Notes under the pieces: generated by a model
The model's input: the letters and a program-made list of their open reading frames with translations, nothing else
Database searches by the model: none
What the model was told of the DNA's origin: nothing
Position numbers and translations under genes: made by a program
Source of the DNA: Alphaproteobacteria bacterium
Lineage (GTDB): Bacteria; Pseudomonadota; Alphaproteobacteria; GCA-2746255
DNA length: 64,000 nt
NCBI GenBank assembly: GCA_021296325.1
Contig: JAGWAR010000006.1
Coordinates: 36,577-100,576 of the forward strand
Reading direction: 5' to 3'
Shown: in pieces, positions 40,043-49,685 of the stretch
Position numbering within the stretch: the stretch's first letter is position 1
Layout: the number at the start of each line of letters is the position of its first letter

Positions 40043-41091
40043 GATCTGCCCGAATAGTAGTCGCTCGCCAGGTAGCGTTCGATCCCGAACCGGGCCATGA
40101 CCCCGATGACCGCCGCGACCGGCACCGCCAGCAACAGCCCCAGGAAACCGCCGACGGCGGCCCCGGCAAACAGCGCGAAGATAACCCAGACCGGGTGCAG
40201 CCCGACCCGTTCGCCGACCAGCTTCGGCGTCACGAAGTTTCCCTCGATCACCTGCCCGGCGAGAAAGATGCCGCCGACGATCGCCACCGGCAGCCAGTCC
40301 GAGAACTGGAGCAGTGCCAGCGTCATGCCGATGGCAAACCCGATCAGCATGCCAAAATAGGGAATGAACGAAAGCAATCCCGTTCCCAAACCGACGATCA
40401 GTCCGAAATCAAGACCGGCCAGCGTCAACCCGATGCCGTAGAAAAGTCCCAGCAGGACGCAAACCGTTGCCTGGCCACGGATGAAGCCGGCTAGCGTACG
40501 GTCGATTTCCCGAAGCTGCGCCCGGATGACGCCGGCCTGCGCCTGCGGCAGCCAGCCGTTCACCCGCGCCACGATCCGGTCCCAGTCGCGCAGCAGATAG
40601 AAGATGACGATCGGCGTCACCAACAGCAGCGAGATCAGGTTGAAAATCGCGACCCCGCCACTGAACAGGCTGCCGGCAAGGCTGCCCACCAGGCCCAGCA
40701 CCTTGCCCGCCTCGGCGCCGGCCGCAGCTTCCAGCTTGCCCACCATCTCCGGCGAAAGGCCCGCGAACAGATTGGTCAGGTACGGCACCAGCGTCTCGCG
40801 GATTTCCTGCAAATAACCCGGGACACGTTCGGCAAAGGTCGCAATCTGGTTTTCCAGAACCGGCCAGAACAACAGGAAGAAGACAAGGATGAGCACGTAG
40901 AAGCCGAACATGGCCAGAATCGCCGCCAGCGTCCGCGAACGCACCAGTGCCTCGAGGCGGTCGGCCACCGGGTCGAGAAAATAGGCGACGCCCAGCCCCA
41001 CCACGAAAGGCAGCAGGATATCCCGGAAGAGAAAGAGAAATGCGAGGACAAGAAGGGTCGCAACGCCCCAGAACCGAAGCGATCTGGCCAT
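40039..41091 (-). CDS. AI-2E family transporter / PerM-like permease
   Basis: Multiple TM segments; DPVADRLEAL...; GLLLAVPVAAVIGV. Confidence 0.9.
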   Translation of the reverse strand: MARSLRFWGVATLLVLAFLFLFRDILLPFVVGLGVAYFLDPVADRLEALVRSRTLAAILAMFGFYVLILVFFLLFWPVLENQIATFAERVPGYLQEIRETLVPYLTNLFAGLSPEMVGKLEAAAGAEAGKVLGLVGSLAGSLFSGGVAIFNLISLLLVTPIVIFYLLRDWDRIVARVNGWLPQAQAGVIRAQLREIDRTLAGFIRGQATVCVLLGLFYGIGLTLAGLDFGLIVGLGTGLLSFIPYFGMLIGFAIGMTLALLQFSDWLPVAIVGGIFLAGQVIEGNFVTPKLVGERVGLHPVWVIFALFAGAAVGGFLGLLLAVPVAAVIGVMARFGIERYLASDYYSGRS

Positions 41092-41097
41092 TGGATT

Positions 41098-41649
41098 CTA
41101 CTCCTCCGATTCGGCCGCGCGCTGCGACCAGACGACAAGATAACACCCGCCCGAAAACAGGATCGACACCGCGACGAAATAGATAAGAAGTTCCGTCAAG
41201 GCAGCGACGGGAAGTTCAAGCCCGAGCCCGGCCAGAACGAACCCCGCCAGAAGAATCTGCGCCAGCGTGTTGAGCTTGCCGCTCAACAGCGGCTGCATCC
41301 GCAACTGGTTGGTCAGGCCCTGGAACACCATGGCGCCGCCGACGATGACCGCGTCCCGGAAAACGGCCAGCGTCACCAGCCACATCGGCAGATGTCCCTC
41401 CAGGCCGAGCACAATATAGACCCCCATCAACAGCGCCTTGTCCGCAATCGGATCGAGATAGGCGCCAAGGGTCGTGCGGGAATTCAACCGCTTGGCAATG
41501 AAGCCGTCGACGCCGTCCGAAAAGCTCGCCACGAGAAAAAGCCAGAAGGCGGTGGTGAAGGCCTGCTCCAGCAGCAGCCACAGCGTCAACGGCACGGCAA
41601 GCAGTCGGAACAGACTAATGACGTTGGGGATGGTGGCCACGCCGTTCAT
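41098..41649 (-). CDS. CDP-alcohol phosphatidyltransferase
   Basis: CDP-OH-P motif DGVDGFIAKRLNSRTTLGAYLDPIADK. Confidence 0.92.
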   Translation of the reverse strand: MNGVATIPNVISLFRLLAVPLTLWLLLEQAFTTAFWLFLVASFSDGVDGFIAKRLNSRTTLGAYLDPIADKALLMGVYIVLGLEGHLPMWLVTLAVFRDAVIVGGAMVFQGLTNQLRMQPLLSGKLNTLAQILLAGFVLAGLGLELPVAALTELLIYFVAVSILFSGGCYLVVWSQRAAESEE

Positions 41650-41671
41650 GATCGGATTTTCCCGCGTTCCT

Positions 41672-42850
41672 TCACGGCGCGCCCGGCGCGCTTTCCGCGC
41701 CTTCCCCCAGCTTCAGGACAAGCGCCTGCCCACCCTGATAGGGCTGGAAGGAAAGGACGAGATCGCTTTGCAGAAGCGCCCGCTGTAGCTGCATGCCACC
41801 CCCCTGGAACCTGAGCCGGACCCGCGCCTCTTCGCGGGAAAGGTAGACGAGCCGGCTTTCGAGGACGGAGGGGATGCGCTCCAGGCGCTTTTCGATTTTT
41901 AGCCAATCCTCCAGTCCCCGCAACGGGATAACCACCGTTACCTCGCCCTCATCCCCCGACTGCAGGAGATTGTCAAGTTTCCAGCTTTCCTCGATGCGGT
42001 GCAGGGTCTGCTCGACCGCCTGGCGCAGCAGCTCCTTTATGGATTCGCCGCCGGTCCCCACGAAACTCGCCACGTATACGTCGCCCCAGGCACCGGCGCC
42101 ATAGCGGCTCAGGCTCAAATAGACGGCCGGCAGGTTGAAGATGGTGTCCGTCGTCGAACGGACCTGGGCGACGAGGGTGGCCGTTGCCTCGTAGCGCTTC
42201 GAAATCGTGGCCAGGCGGTCCTGATCGCCAAGGGCGGCCTGCGCCGCGTCGATGGCGGTAACGTCCTCAAGGTCGCCAAGCGGAAGCACGAATGGCACCA
42301 ACCCGTCGCGTGGCGTTTGCGCCACCCATGTCTCGCGCCAGGGATTCGGGTCGCGCCATAACATGCGCTCCTCGCCGGAATCGAAAACCGGCAGCACCAG
42401 CACCGGCTTGCTGCGGGTCGTCGCATAGGGAATTTCATGCAACTGAAGCAGGTTCAGGAATGCCTCGCCCTTGAAATGAACCGTCAGCTTGGCGAGGTAG
42501 CGAATCCCGGACGTCTTTTCGTCGCGCACCTCGAAGGACCGTACCAGATTGGCGACGTCGTCCGGTTTGACTTCCGGCAGGCGAATACGGTCCTGGCGCA
42601 GCGTCAGCCGATTGAACAGACGCAGGAAGGCCTCGTACTGGCCCTCGGCAAGGGCCACCTTGCGCGCCTCGTCGGCGGTACGGGCCGTGGCGTCGACGGC
42701 CACGTCTTCCACGGTAAAGACATCCGCCGAGGCGGTGTGCGCCGTGACGGAAAAACCAAGCGCGACGGCGACCGCGAAAGCGGCCGCAAGGCGCCGAGTC
42801 GGACAAAGGGCCATTGCAAACCGTCGGCGATCAAGTATCTTCAGCGTCAC
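41672..42850 (-). CDS. DUF2066-family protein
   Basis: Signal peptide; [39 protein letters not shown]; position next to purM and CDP-alcohol PT. Confidence 0.8.
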   Translation of the reverse strand: MTLKILDRRRFAMALCPTRRLAAAFAVAVALGFSVTAHTASADVFTVEDVAVDATARTADEARKVALAEGQYEAFLRLFNRLTLRQDRIRLPEVKPDDVANLVRSFEVRDEKTSGIRYLAKLTVHFKGEAFLNLLQLHEIPYATTRSKPVLVLPVFDSGEERMLWRDPNPWRETWVAQTPRDGLVPFVLPLGDLEDVTAIDAAQAALGDQDRLATISKRYEATATLVAQVRSTTDTIFNLPAVYLSLSRYGAGAWGDVYVASFVGTGGESIKELLRQAVEQTLHRIEESWKLDNLLQSGDEGEVTVVIPLRGLEDWLKIEKRLERIPSVLESRLVYLSREEARVRLRFQGGGMQLQRALLQSDLVLSFQPYQGGQALVLKLGEGAESAPGAP

Positions 42851-42886
42851 AAGGCATGCTCAATTTCACCTACTATTACTATCACG

Positions 42887-43963
42887 GGCGGAACGGCCAT
42901 TAACAGCCGCACGTATAAAGGGGCAGGTGTCGATATCGAGGCCGGTGCGGCCCTCGTCGAAGCGATCAAACCGCTTGCCGGCGAAACCGCCCGGAAGGGA
43001 ATCCTCGGTGGCCTGGGTGGATTTGGCGGCCTTTTCGACCTGAAGGCCGCCGGCTTTTGCGACCCCCTCCTCGTCGCGGCGACGGACGGGGTGGGCACGA
43101 AGCTCCGCATTGCCATCGCCAGCGGACACCACGAAACGATCGGGATTGACCTTGTCGCGATGTGCGTGAACGACATCGTCGTTCAGGGCGCCCAGCCGCT
43201 TTTCTTTCTCGATTATTTCGCCACCGGTCGCCTCGACGTCGAAACCGCGAAACGCGTGCTCGGCGGCATCGCGAAAGGCTGCACCGAGGCGGGCTGCGCG
43301 CTGATCGGCGGCGAGACCGCCGAGATGCCCGACATGTACGGCGAGGCCGATTACGACCTTGCCGGCTTTGCCGTCGGCGCCGTCGAACGGCCTCGCCTGA
43401 TCACCGGCGAGACGGTAGCGGCCGGCGACGTCGTGCTCGGCCTGCAATCGAACGGGTTGCATTCGAACGGCTTCTCTCTCGTCCGCCAGATCGTCGCGGA
43501 TGCAAAACTTGCCTTCGGCGACGCCTGCCCCTTCGACGAAAGCCGAAGCCTCGGCGAAGCCCTGCTGCAACCGACCCGGATCTACGTGAAAAGCGTGCTG
43601 GACGCGCTCGACAACGGAAAGATAAAGGCGCTTGCCCATATCACCGGCGGCGGATTGGTCGAAAACATCCCGCGCGTCCTGCCCGCAGGCCTCACCGCCG
43701 ACATCGACGCCACCGCCTGGCCCTACCCGGCCCTGTTCCGCTGGCTGGCCAAAACGGGCGGGGTGCCGACCGCCGAAATGGCGCGCACGTTCAACTGCGG
43801 GATCGGCATGGTGGCGATCGTCGCGCCGGAAGGCGCCGACGCGGTGGCCGCCCGGCTTCGGGAAGGCGGCGAGATCGTCCACGCAATCGGTCGCATCGCC
43901 AAGGGCCGGGACGGGCCGGCAACCGTCCGGCTGAAAGGGATTGAAACGGCATGGATCGGGTAA
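42887..43963 (+). CDS. purM: phosphoribosylformylglycinamidine cyclo-ligase (start codon unresolved)
   Basis: [21 protein letters not shown]...[14 protein letters not shown]; no ATG/GTG/TTG near the expected N-terminus, ATT at 42887 proposed. Confidence 0.92.
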   Translation, partial: GGTAINSRTYKGAGVDIEAGAALVEAIKPLAGETARKGILGGLGGFGGLFDLKAAGFCDPLLVAATDGVGTKLRIAIASGHHETIGIDLVAMCVNDIVVQGAQPLFFLDYFATGRLDVETAKRVLGGIAKGCTEAGCALIGGETAEMPDMYGEADYDLAGFAVGAVERPRLITGETVAAGDVVLGLQSNGLHSNGFSLVRQIVADAKLAFGDACPFDESRSLGEALLQPTRIYVKSVLDALDNGKIKALAHITGGGLVENIPRVLPAGLTADIDATAWPYPALFRWLAKTGGVPTAEMARTFNCGIGMVAIVAPEGADAVAARLREGGEIVHAIGRIAKGRDGPATVRLKGIETAWIG

Positions 43964-44610
43964 GGGTCGGCGTCCTCATCTCCGGGCGCGGCAGCAATCT
44001 CGAGGCCCTGATGGCGGCTGCCAGGGCCCCCGACTACCCGGCCGAGATCGTGCTCGTCATCTCGAACGTCGCCGGGGCCAAGGGACTCGACCTTGCCACG
44101 CGCGCCGGCATCCCGACCCGGGTGATCTCCCACAAGGACTTCCCGGACCGCGCCGCCTTCGACGCGGCCCTCGACACGGCCCTGCGGGAAGCCGGTGCCA
44201 CGCTCGTCTGCCTGGCCGGCTTCATGCGCCTGCTTGGCGAAAAATTCGCCGAGGACTGGCGGGACCGGGTCCTCAACATTCACCCCTCGCTGCTGCCCGC
44301 TTTTCCCGGCCTCGATACCCACCGCAAGGTGCTGGAGGCCGGCGTCAAGATCAGCGGCTGCACGGTGCACATTGTGCGCCCGGAACTCGACGACGGGCCC
44401 ATTCTCGTCCAGGCGGCGGTGCCCGTCGCCGAGGGCGACACGCCCGAGTCGCTGGCGGCACGCATCCTCGAGTTGGAACCTCAATGCTACCCGCTGGCGC
44501 TTCGCCTGCTGGCTTCCGGCCAGGTCCGCATCCAGGGCAGGCGGGCAAGCCTTGCGGCCGCGTCTGCCGGAACCGGCCTCGTGAACCCGGCCGGGCCCAA
44601 GCGGCCCTAG
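43951..44610 (+). CDS. purN: phosphoribosylglycinamide formyltransferase
   Basis: [32 protein letters not shown]. Confidence 0.95.
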   Translation: MDRVRVGVLISGRGSNLEALMAAARAPDYPAEIVLVISNVAGAKGLDLATRAGIPTRVISHKDFPDRAAFDAALDTALREAGATLVCLAGFMRLLGEKFAEDWRDRVLNIHPSLLPAFPGLDTHRKVLEAGVKISGCTVHIVRPELDDGPILVQAAVPVAEGDTPESLAARILELEPQCYPLALRLLASGQVRIQGRRASLAAASAGTGLVNPAGPKRP

Positions 44611-44709
44611 CCTGCGGGCCCATGCCCGAGGGTGTTCCCATAATCGGGATTCTGCGCTATATCAGCGGTCGAACCTGACCGCAGTTTTTCAAGCGAAGGA
44701 GCGGATTTG

Positions 44710-44832
44710 ATGGCCGACGATCATAACCTGCAATCCCACAAGGACACGTGGAGCGGCTTCCTGAAACTGATCTGGGTCTCGGCCGCCTTTACGGCCATCC
44801 TGTTGAGCCTGATGGCCTATTTTCTGGTCTAA
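44710..44832 (+). CDS. aa3-type cytochrome c oxidase subunit IV-like small membrane protein (absent from ORF track)
   Basis: Direct translation MADDHNLQSHKDTWSGFLKLIWVSAAFTAILLSLMAYFLV. Confidence 0.8.
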   Translation: MADDHNLQSHKDTWSGFLKLIWVSAAFTAILLSLMAYFLV

Positions 44833-44844
44833 TTTCCCCTACCC

Positions 44845-45267
44845 CTAGCCGACGACTTCATCCTCGCTGAAGAAGAAGGCGATTTCCTTCTCGGCATTTT
44901 CCAGCGAGTCCGACCCGTGGACGGAATTTGCCTCGATCGATTCGGCGAATTCCTTGCGGATCGTCCCCGGCGCCGCCTCGGCCGGGTTTGTCGCCCCCAT
45001 CACCTCGCGATTGCGCGCCACGGCGTTCTCACCTTCAAGAACCTGCACGACGACGGGACCGGACGTCATGAAGGTGCAGAGGTCGTCGAAGAAGGGACGC
45101 TCGGCATGCACCGCGTAAAAGCCTTCCGCCCGCTCCCGCGTCAGCCGAATGCGTTTCTGGGCGACGATGCGAAGTCCTGCCTCTTCAAGCATGGCGTTGA
45201 CCCGGCCGGTCAGGTTGCGGCGCGTAGCATCCGGTTTGATGATGGAAAGCGTGCGTTCAATGGCCAT
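44845..45267 (-). CDS. ndk: nucleoside diphosphate kinase
   Basis: [30 protein letters not shown]. Confidence 0.96.
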   Translation of the reverse strand: MAIERTLSIIKPDATRRNLTGRVNAMLEEAGLRIVAQKRIRLTRERAEGFYAVHAERPFFDDLCTFMTSGPVVVQVLEGENAVARNREVMGATNPAEAAPGTIRKEFAESIEANSVHGSDSLENAEKEIAFFFSEDEVVG

Positions 45268-45272
45268 GCTTC

Positions 45273-45725
45273 TCAGGTCTCCTTCTTTTCCCAGCCGCCA
45301 CTCGACGTCTGTTGCCAGTAGATAAGTTCGTGGCCTTCCTCCCGGTAGCGGCGCCACCGCTCGCGCGCGGCGTTAACGGCATCCGGATCCTGGCCATTGA
45401 AAAGTTCGAGACAGCGCTCGTATTCCCCCATGCGGGCGGACGCCATGTCGTCCGTCAGCACCAGAACGGAAGCCGCGTTCGGGTTCTCGTCCTCGGTCGT
45501 CAGCCACACCGGCTGGTCGGCCGCGTGGCCGTCCTGACGGCTGCCATGGGGCAGGAAGGCATGGGGCGGCGACACCCAGAGGGCAGCGTTCAGCGCCTCG
45601 ACCCGCTCCTCGGAACCGGCCAGCACAACGGCCCTCGCCTGATTCGCAAGCACCTTCTCGAGAAGCTGCGTCAGTGCCTGCTCCAGCGTACTTCGCTCGA
45701 GATGGTAGAAGTTGATCGCCGTCAT
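45273..45725 (-). CDS. holC: DNA polymerase III chi subunit
   Basis: [35 protein letters not shown]; upstream of ndk, downstream of pepA. Confidence 0.9.
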   Translation of the reverse strand: MTAINFYHLERSTLEQALTQLLEKVLANQARAVVLAGSEERVEALNAALWVSPPHAFLPHGSRQDGHAADQPVWLTTEDENPNAASVLVLTDDMASARMGEYERCLELFNGQDPDAVNAARERWRRYREEGHELIYWQQTSSGGWEKKET

Positions 45726-45738
45726 TCTGCGAAGGTGT

Positions 45739-47244
45739 CTACCTTCCTTCGTAATTGTCCGCAACGAAACGATTCAAAAGGCGCACGCCGAATCCGGTGC
45801 CCCCTTTCGGCACGGTCGGTTTCTTCCGGTTCGACCACGTCACGCCGGCGATATCGATATGGGCCCACGGAATGTCTTGGATGTAGCGCTTCACGAACTG
45901 GGCCGCCGTGCTGCTGCCGGCGCCGCGGCCGGAACCGACGTTCTTCATGTCGGCAATGTCGGAGTCGATGTCCTTGTCATAGGCGTCATCCAGCGGCATC
46001 CGCCACAAACGCTCGCCCTCCTGCTCGCCGGCCTTGGCCAGCTTGGCGGCAAGCTTGTCGTCCGTCGAGAAAAGCCCGGCGAACTCCGCTCCCAACGCCA
46101 CGATGATGGCGCCGGTCAGCGTGGCAAGATCGACGATAACTTTCGGCTTGAAGCGATTCTGGCAATACCAGAGCGCGTCCGCCAGCACGAGTCGGCCTTC
46201 CGCGTCCGTGTTGATGACCTCGACCGTCTGGCCGGACATGGAGGTGACGACGTCGCCCGGCCGCTGCGCGGTTCCCGATGGCATGTTCTCGACCAGCCCG
46301 ATGACGCCGACGGCGTTTACCCGTGCCTTGCGGGCGGCCAACGCGCGAAGCACGCCCAGTACGACGGCGGACCCGCCCATGTCCCACTTCATGTCCTCCA
46401 TATGGGCGGAGGGCTTGATCGAAATGCCGCCGCTGTCGAAGGTGACGCCCTTGCCGACGAAGGCGACCGGAGCCTTGTCCTTGGCCCGTTTGGTGGCCCC
46501 CTGCCAGCGCAGCACGACGAGACGGGGCTTGCGCACGCTGCCCTGGGCGACGCCCAGCAACGCCCCCATGCCGAGCTTGCGCATATCCGCCTCGTCCAGA
46601 ACCTCGACCCGGACGCCCAGGCGACGAAGTTTGAGCGCCTCGCGCGCCAGCGTTTCCGGGTAGATGACGTTGGCCGGTTCCGAAACGAGGTCGCGCGTGA
46701 AAAAGACGCCCTCGGCGATCTCCGCCAGCGGCTCGTAGCGCCGTCGCGCCTGGGCAGCGCCCTTCACCTGGAGGGAAAGCTGCTCAAGCGACGGTTTTCC
46801 GTTGGTGTTTTTCTTCTTCCGGTACTTGTCGAAACGGTAACTGCTCAAATAGGCGCCATAGGCGATGCTGGCGGCAATCTCCGGCGCGCGCAGCCGGCAG
46901 CCGGTCGGCCGGTCGACAAGCACGACACCATGCCTTTCCTTCGCCGCATTGACCTGCCCGGCGATCTCCCCGCCGAGATTCTGGCACTCGGTTTCGGAAA
47001 GCCCCTTCGCATCGCCGAGACCGATCAGGACGATCTGGTTCGCCGGAACGTTCTGAGGCGCCACGATCTTCAACGCCTGTTTTCGCTTGCCTTCGAAATG
47101 GCCGCTCTTGATGGCGCGCCGGATGAGGCCGCCGCCTTCCTTGTCGAGACTGGCGGCAGCCGGGCCCAGGCGGTTGCCTTCGGGCACGCCGATGACGATG
47201 GCGCCGGCCTTGGATGAACGTGACTCGGAAAAATCGATTTTCAT
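45739..47244 (-). CDS. pepA: leucyl aminopeptidase
   Basis: [30 protein letters not shown]. Confidence 0.96.
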   Translation of the reverse strand: MKIDFSESRSSKAGAIVIGVPEGNRLGPAAASLDKEGGGLIRRAIKSGHFEGKRKQALKIVAPQNVPANQIVLIGLGDAKGLSETECQNLGGEIAGQVNAAKERHGVVLVDRPTGCRLRAPEIAASIAYGAYLSSYRFDKYRKKKNTNGKPSLEQLSLQVKGAAQARRRYEPLAEIAEGVFFTRDLVSEPANVIYPETLAREALKLRRLGVRVEVLDEADMRKLGMGALLGVAQGSVRKPRLVVLRWQGATKRAKDKAPVAFVGKGVTFDSGGISIKPSAHMEDMKWDMGGSAVVLGVLRALAARKARVNAVGVIGLVENMPSGTAQRPGDVVTSMSGQTVEVINTDAEGRLVLADALWYCQNRFKPKVIVDLATLTGAIIVALGAEFAGLFSTDDKLAAKLAKAGEQEGERLWRMPLDDAYDKDIDSDIADMKNVGSGRGAGSSTAAQFVKRYIQDIPWAHIDIAGVTWSNRKKPTVPKGGTGFGVRLLNRFVADNYEGR

Positions 47245-47446
47245 GAACGGGCCCCTCCCGACTCCGCAATCAAGGGGTTTGTACGCGTGTGCCCCTTACT
47301 CTACCGATCCACGAGCCAAAGAAAAGCGGGTTGTCCGCTTGGCGCACCCGGCGCCAAAAGGTACTCGTCCCTTCCATAACTGTCCGGAAAACAGTAAAGA
47401 ATGCCTGTCCGGCTCGGGATGACAGGACTATAATCCGGCTCGAAGC

Positions 47447-48577
47447 ATGAGAAAAATCGCCTTTCTTTATGTCCTTCGCCAACTTGCCTGGGGGACGGCG
47501 CTCGTTTGCGTGGGCCTCACCTGCGTCATTTGGCTGACCCAGTCGCTTCGCTTCGTCGACCTGATCGTCAACCGCGGCATTGATCTGGCGGCCTTTGCCT
47601 CGCTGACCCTGCATCTGCTGCCGACCTATCTCATCATCGTCATCCCGATCGCGTTGTTTGCCTCCGTGCTGTTCACCTACAACAAGCTGATCGTGGACAG
47701 CGAATTGATCGTGCTGCGCGCGGCGGGACTGCGGCCGCAAACCCTGGCGGGACCCGCCATCGTGCTTGCGCTCATGCTGACGGTTCTTTGCTACAGCATC
47801 ACGCTTTACTTCCTTCCCCACTCGTATCGGGAATTCAAGGACCTTCAATTCCTGTTCCGGCACACCCACTCCGCCGTCCTGCTAAGGGAAGGCGTTTTCA
47901 ATTCCCTGGGTGAAGGACTTACCGTCTATGTGCGCGAGCGCGCCGGCAATGGCGAACTCTTTGGCATTCTCATGCACGACAGCCGCGACCCGGAACAGTC
48001 CGTCACGATCATGGCCGAGCATGGCAAATTCGTGCGAACGGATACCGGCCCCAAGGTCATCTTGATCAACGGCAACCGCCAGGAAGTCGACGACGCGACG
48101 TCGCGCCTGCAGCTTCTCTACTTCGACCGCTACACGGTCGATCTGGGCGACCTCGGGCAGGCCCCCGGCTACCGCTGGCGGGAGCCACGCGAACGCTACC
48201 TGCCAGAACTCTTCTTCCCGGAAAGCTCCTATGACGATCAGAACAACAAGGGCAAACTGATTGCCGAAGGGCACCAGCGGCTGATTTCGCCCTTCTACAA
48301 CCTTTCCTTCCTGTTCCTCGCGCTGGCCTGCTTGCTCTCCGGCGACTTCAACCGGCGCGGACAGGCCATGCGCATTCTCACGGCGGTCGGCCTGGCGATC
48401 GCCGTTCAGTTCCTCGGCGTCGGCCTGAACAACCTGGCCGCGAAAATGCCGGTGACGATTCCATTGATGTACCTGAACGCCCTCTTGCCCATCGCCTTCG
48501 GTTACCACGTGCTGGCGACGGGAGGCCTTCGCAAACGGCCGATCCCGGCGGCCGAACAGGAACCGCGGGCCGGATAG
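47447..48577 (+). CDS. lptF: LPS export permease LptF
   Basis: YjgP/YjgQ family; first of the tandem permease pair upstream of lptD. Confidence 0.92.
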   Translation: MRKIAFLYVLRQLAWGTALVCVGLTCVIWLTQSLRFVDLIVNRGIDLAAFASLTLHLLPTYLIIVIPIALFASVLFTYNKLIVDSELIVLRAAGLRPQTLAGPAIVLALMLTVLCYSITLYFLPHSYREFKDLQFLFRHTHSAVLLREGVFNSLGEGLTVYVRERAGNGELFGILMHDSRDPEQSVTIMAEHGKFVRTDTGPKVILINGNRQEVDDATSRLQLLYFDRYTVDLGDLGQAPGYRWREPRERYLPELFFPESSYDDQNNKGKLIAEGHQRLISPFYNLSFLFLALACLLSGDFNRRGQAMRILTAVGLAIAVQFLGVGLNNLAAKMPVTIPLMYLNALLPIAFGYHVLATGGLRKRPIPAAEQEPRAG

Positions 48578-48585
48578 GAGAAGCG

Positions 48586-49680
48586 GTGCAAGTTTCAGCC
48601 ACACTTTCGCGTTATATCGGCCGGCAGTTTCTGTACGGGTTTCTGGCCGTGCTGGTTTTGCTGATCACGCTCACCCTGTTCATCGACATCATCGAGCTGC
48701 TGCGGCGCTCGGCCGTTCGCGAGGCCGTCACGATGGGTGACGTTTTCGGGATGGCACTCCTGAAGATGCCAGAAATGGCCCAGGAGGTAACGCCGTTCGC
48801 CATCCTGTTCAGCGGCTTGTTCATCTTCTGGCGTCTTGCACGAAGCCATGAGCTTGTCGTCATCCGGGGCGCTGGCATTTCCGCCTGGCAATTCCTGCTG
48901 CCGGTGCTGGTCGTCGCGATCGGGGTTGGGATCTTCAAGATCACGGTATTCAGCCCGCTCGCATCCACCATGCTTTCCCGCTACGAACTTCTGGAAAACA
49001 AACTGCTGCGCGGACGCTCGAGCCTGCTTGCCGTCTCCTCTTCCGGCCTTTGGCTGCGCCAGGCGAACGAAAACGACCAATCGGTCATTCATGCGCAGCA
49101 CATCTCCCAGAACGACATGTCGTTGCAGGACGTCACCATTTTCCTTTTCGAAGGCGCGGACCGTTTTGCAAGCCGCATCGATGCCAAGTCGGCGCGTCTG
49201 CAAAAAGGCCACTGGCAGCTGGAAGAGGCATGGCTTACCTCGCCGGATCACCCGGCGAAATTCGCCGGCAGCCACCGCGTCAAAACGGACCTCACCCTTG
49301 AAAAAATTCAGGACAGCTTCGCCTCGCCGGAAACGCTGTCCTTCTGGGAACTGCCGGTCTTCATCGATACGCTGGAAAAAGCCGGCTTTTCCGCCCGGCG
49401 CCACCGGATGCACTGGCATTCCCTGCTGGCCGAGCCCCTGCTTTTCTGCTCGATGGTGCTGATTGCCGCCACCTTCATGCTCCGGCGCAACCGCACGACG
49501 AACAACGCGGCGCTGATTGCGATGGCGGCGATGGCGGGGTTCCTGCTTTTCTTCCTTTCGGACCTCGTGCACGCGCTTGGCCTTTCGGAAAAACTGCCCG
49601 TCATCCTGGCCGCCTGGACACCGGCGGGGGTTACCACGCTGCTGGCGCTTGCCATGCTGCTTCACCTTGAGGATGGCTAG
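48586..49680 (+). CDS. lptG: LPS export permease LptG
   Basis: YjgP/YjgQ family; second of the pair; GTG start. Confidence 0.92.
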   Translation: MQVSATLSRYIGRQFLYGFLAVLVLLITLTLFIDIIELLRRSAVREAVTMGDVFGMALLKMPEMAQEVTPFAILFSGLFIFWRLARSHELVVIRGAGISAWQFLLPVLVVAIGVGIFKITVFSPLASTMLSRYELLENKLLRGRSSLLAVSSSGLWLRQANENDQSVIHAQHISQNDMSLQDVTIFLFEGADRFASRIDAKSARLQKGHWQLEEAWLTSPDHPAKFAGSHRVKTDLTLEKIQDSFASPETLSFWELPVFIDTLEKAGFSARRHRMHWHSLLAEPLLFCSMVLIAATFMLRRNRTTNNAALIAMAAMAGFLLFFLSDLVHALGLSEKLPVILAAWTPAGVTTLLALAMLLHLEDG

Positions 49681-49685
49681 GCGTC

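Noticed and set aside
42437-42886. N-terminal 150 aa of the track ORF containing purM
   Set aside because: Lies antisense inside the DUF2066 gene and lacks purM homology; only the part from ~42887 is credible.
45712-47217. 501-aa + strand ORF opposite pepA
   Set aside because: Shadow ORF; pepA motifs are on the other strand.
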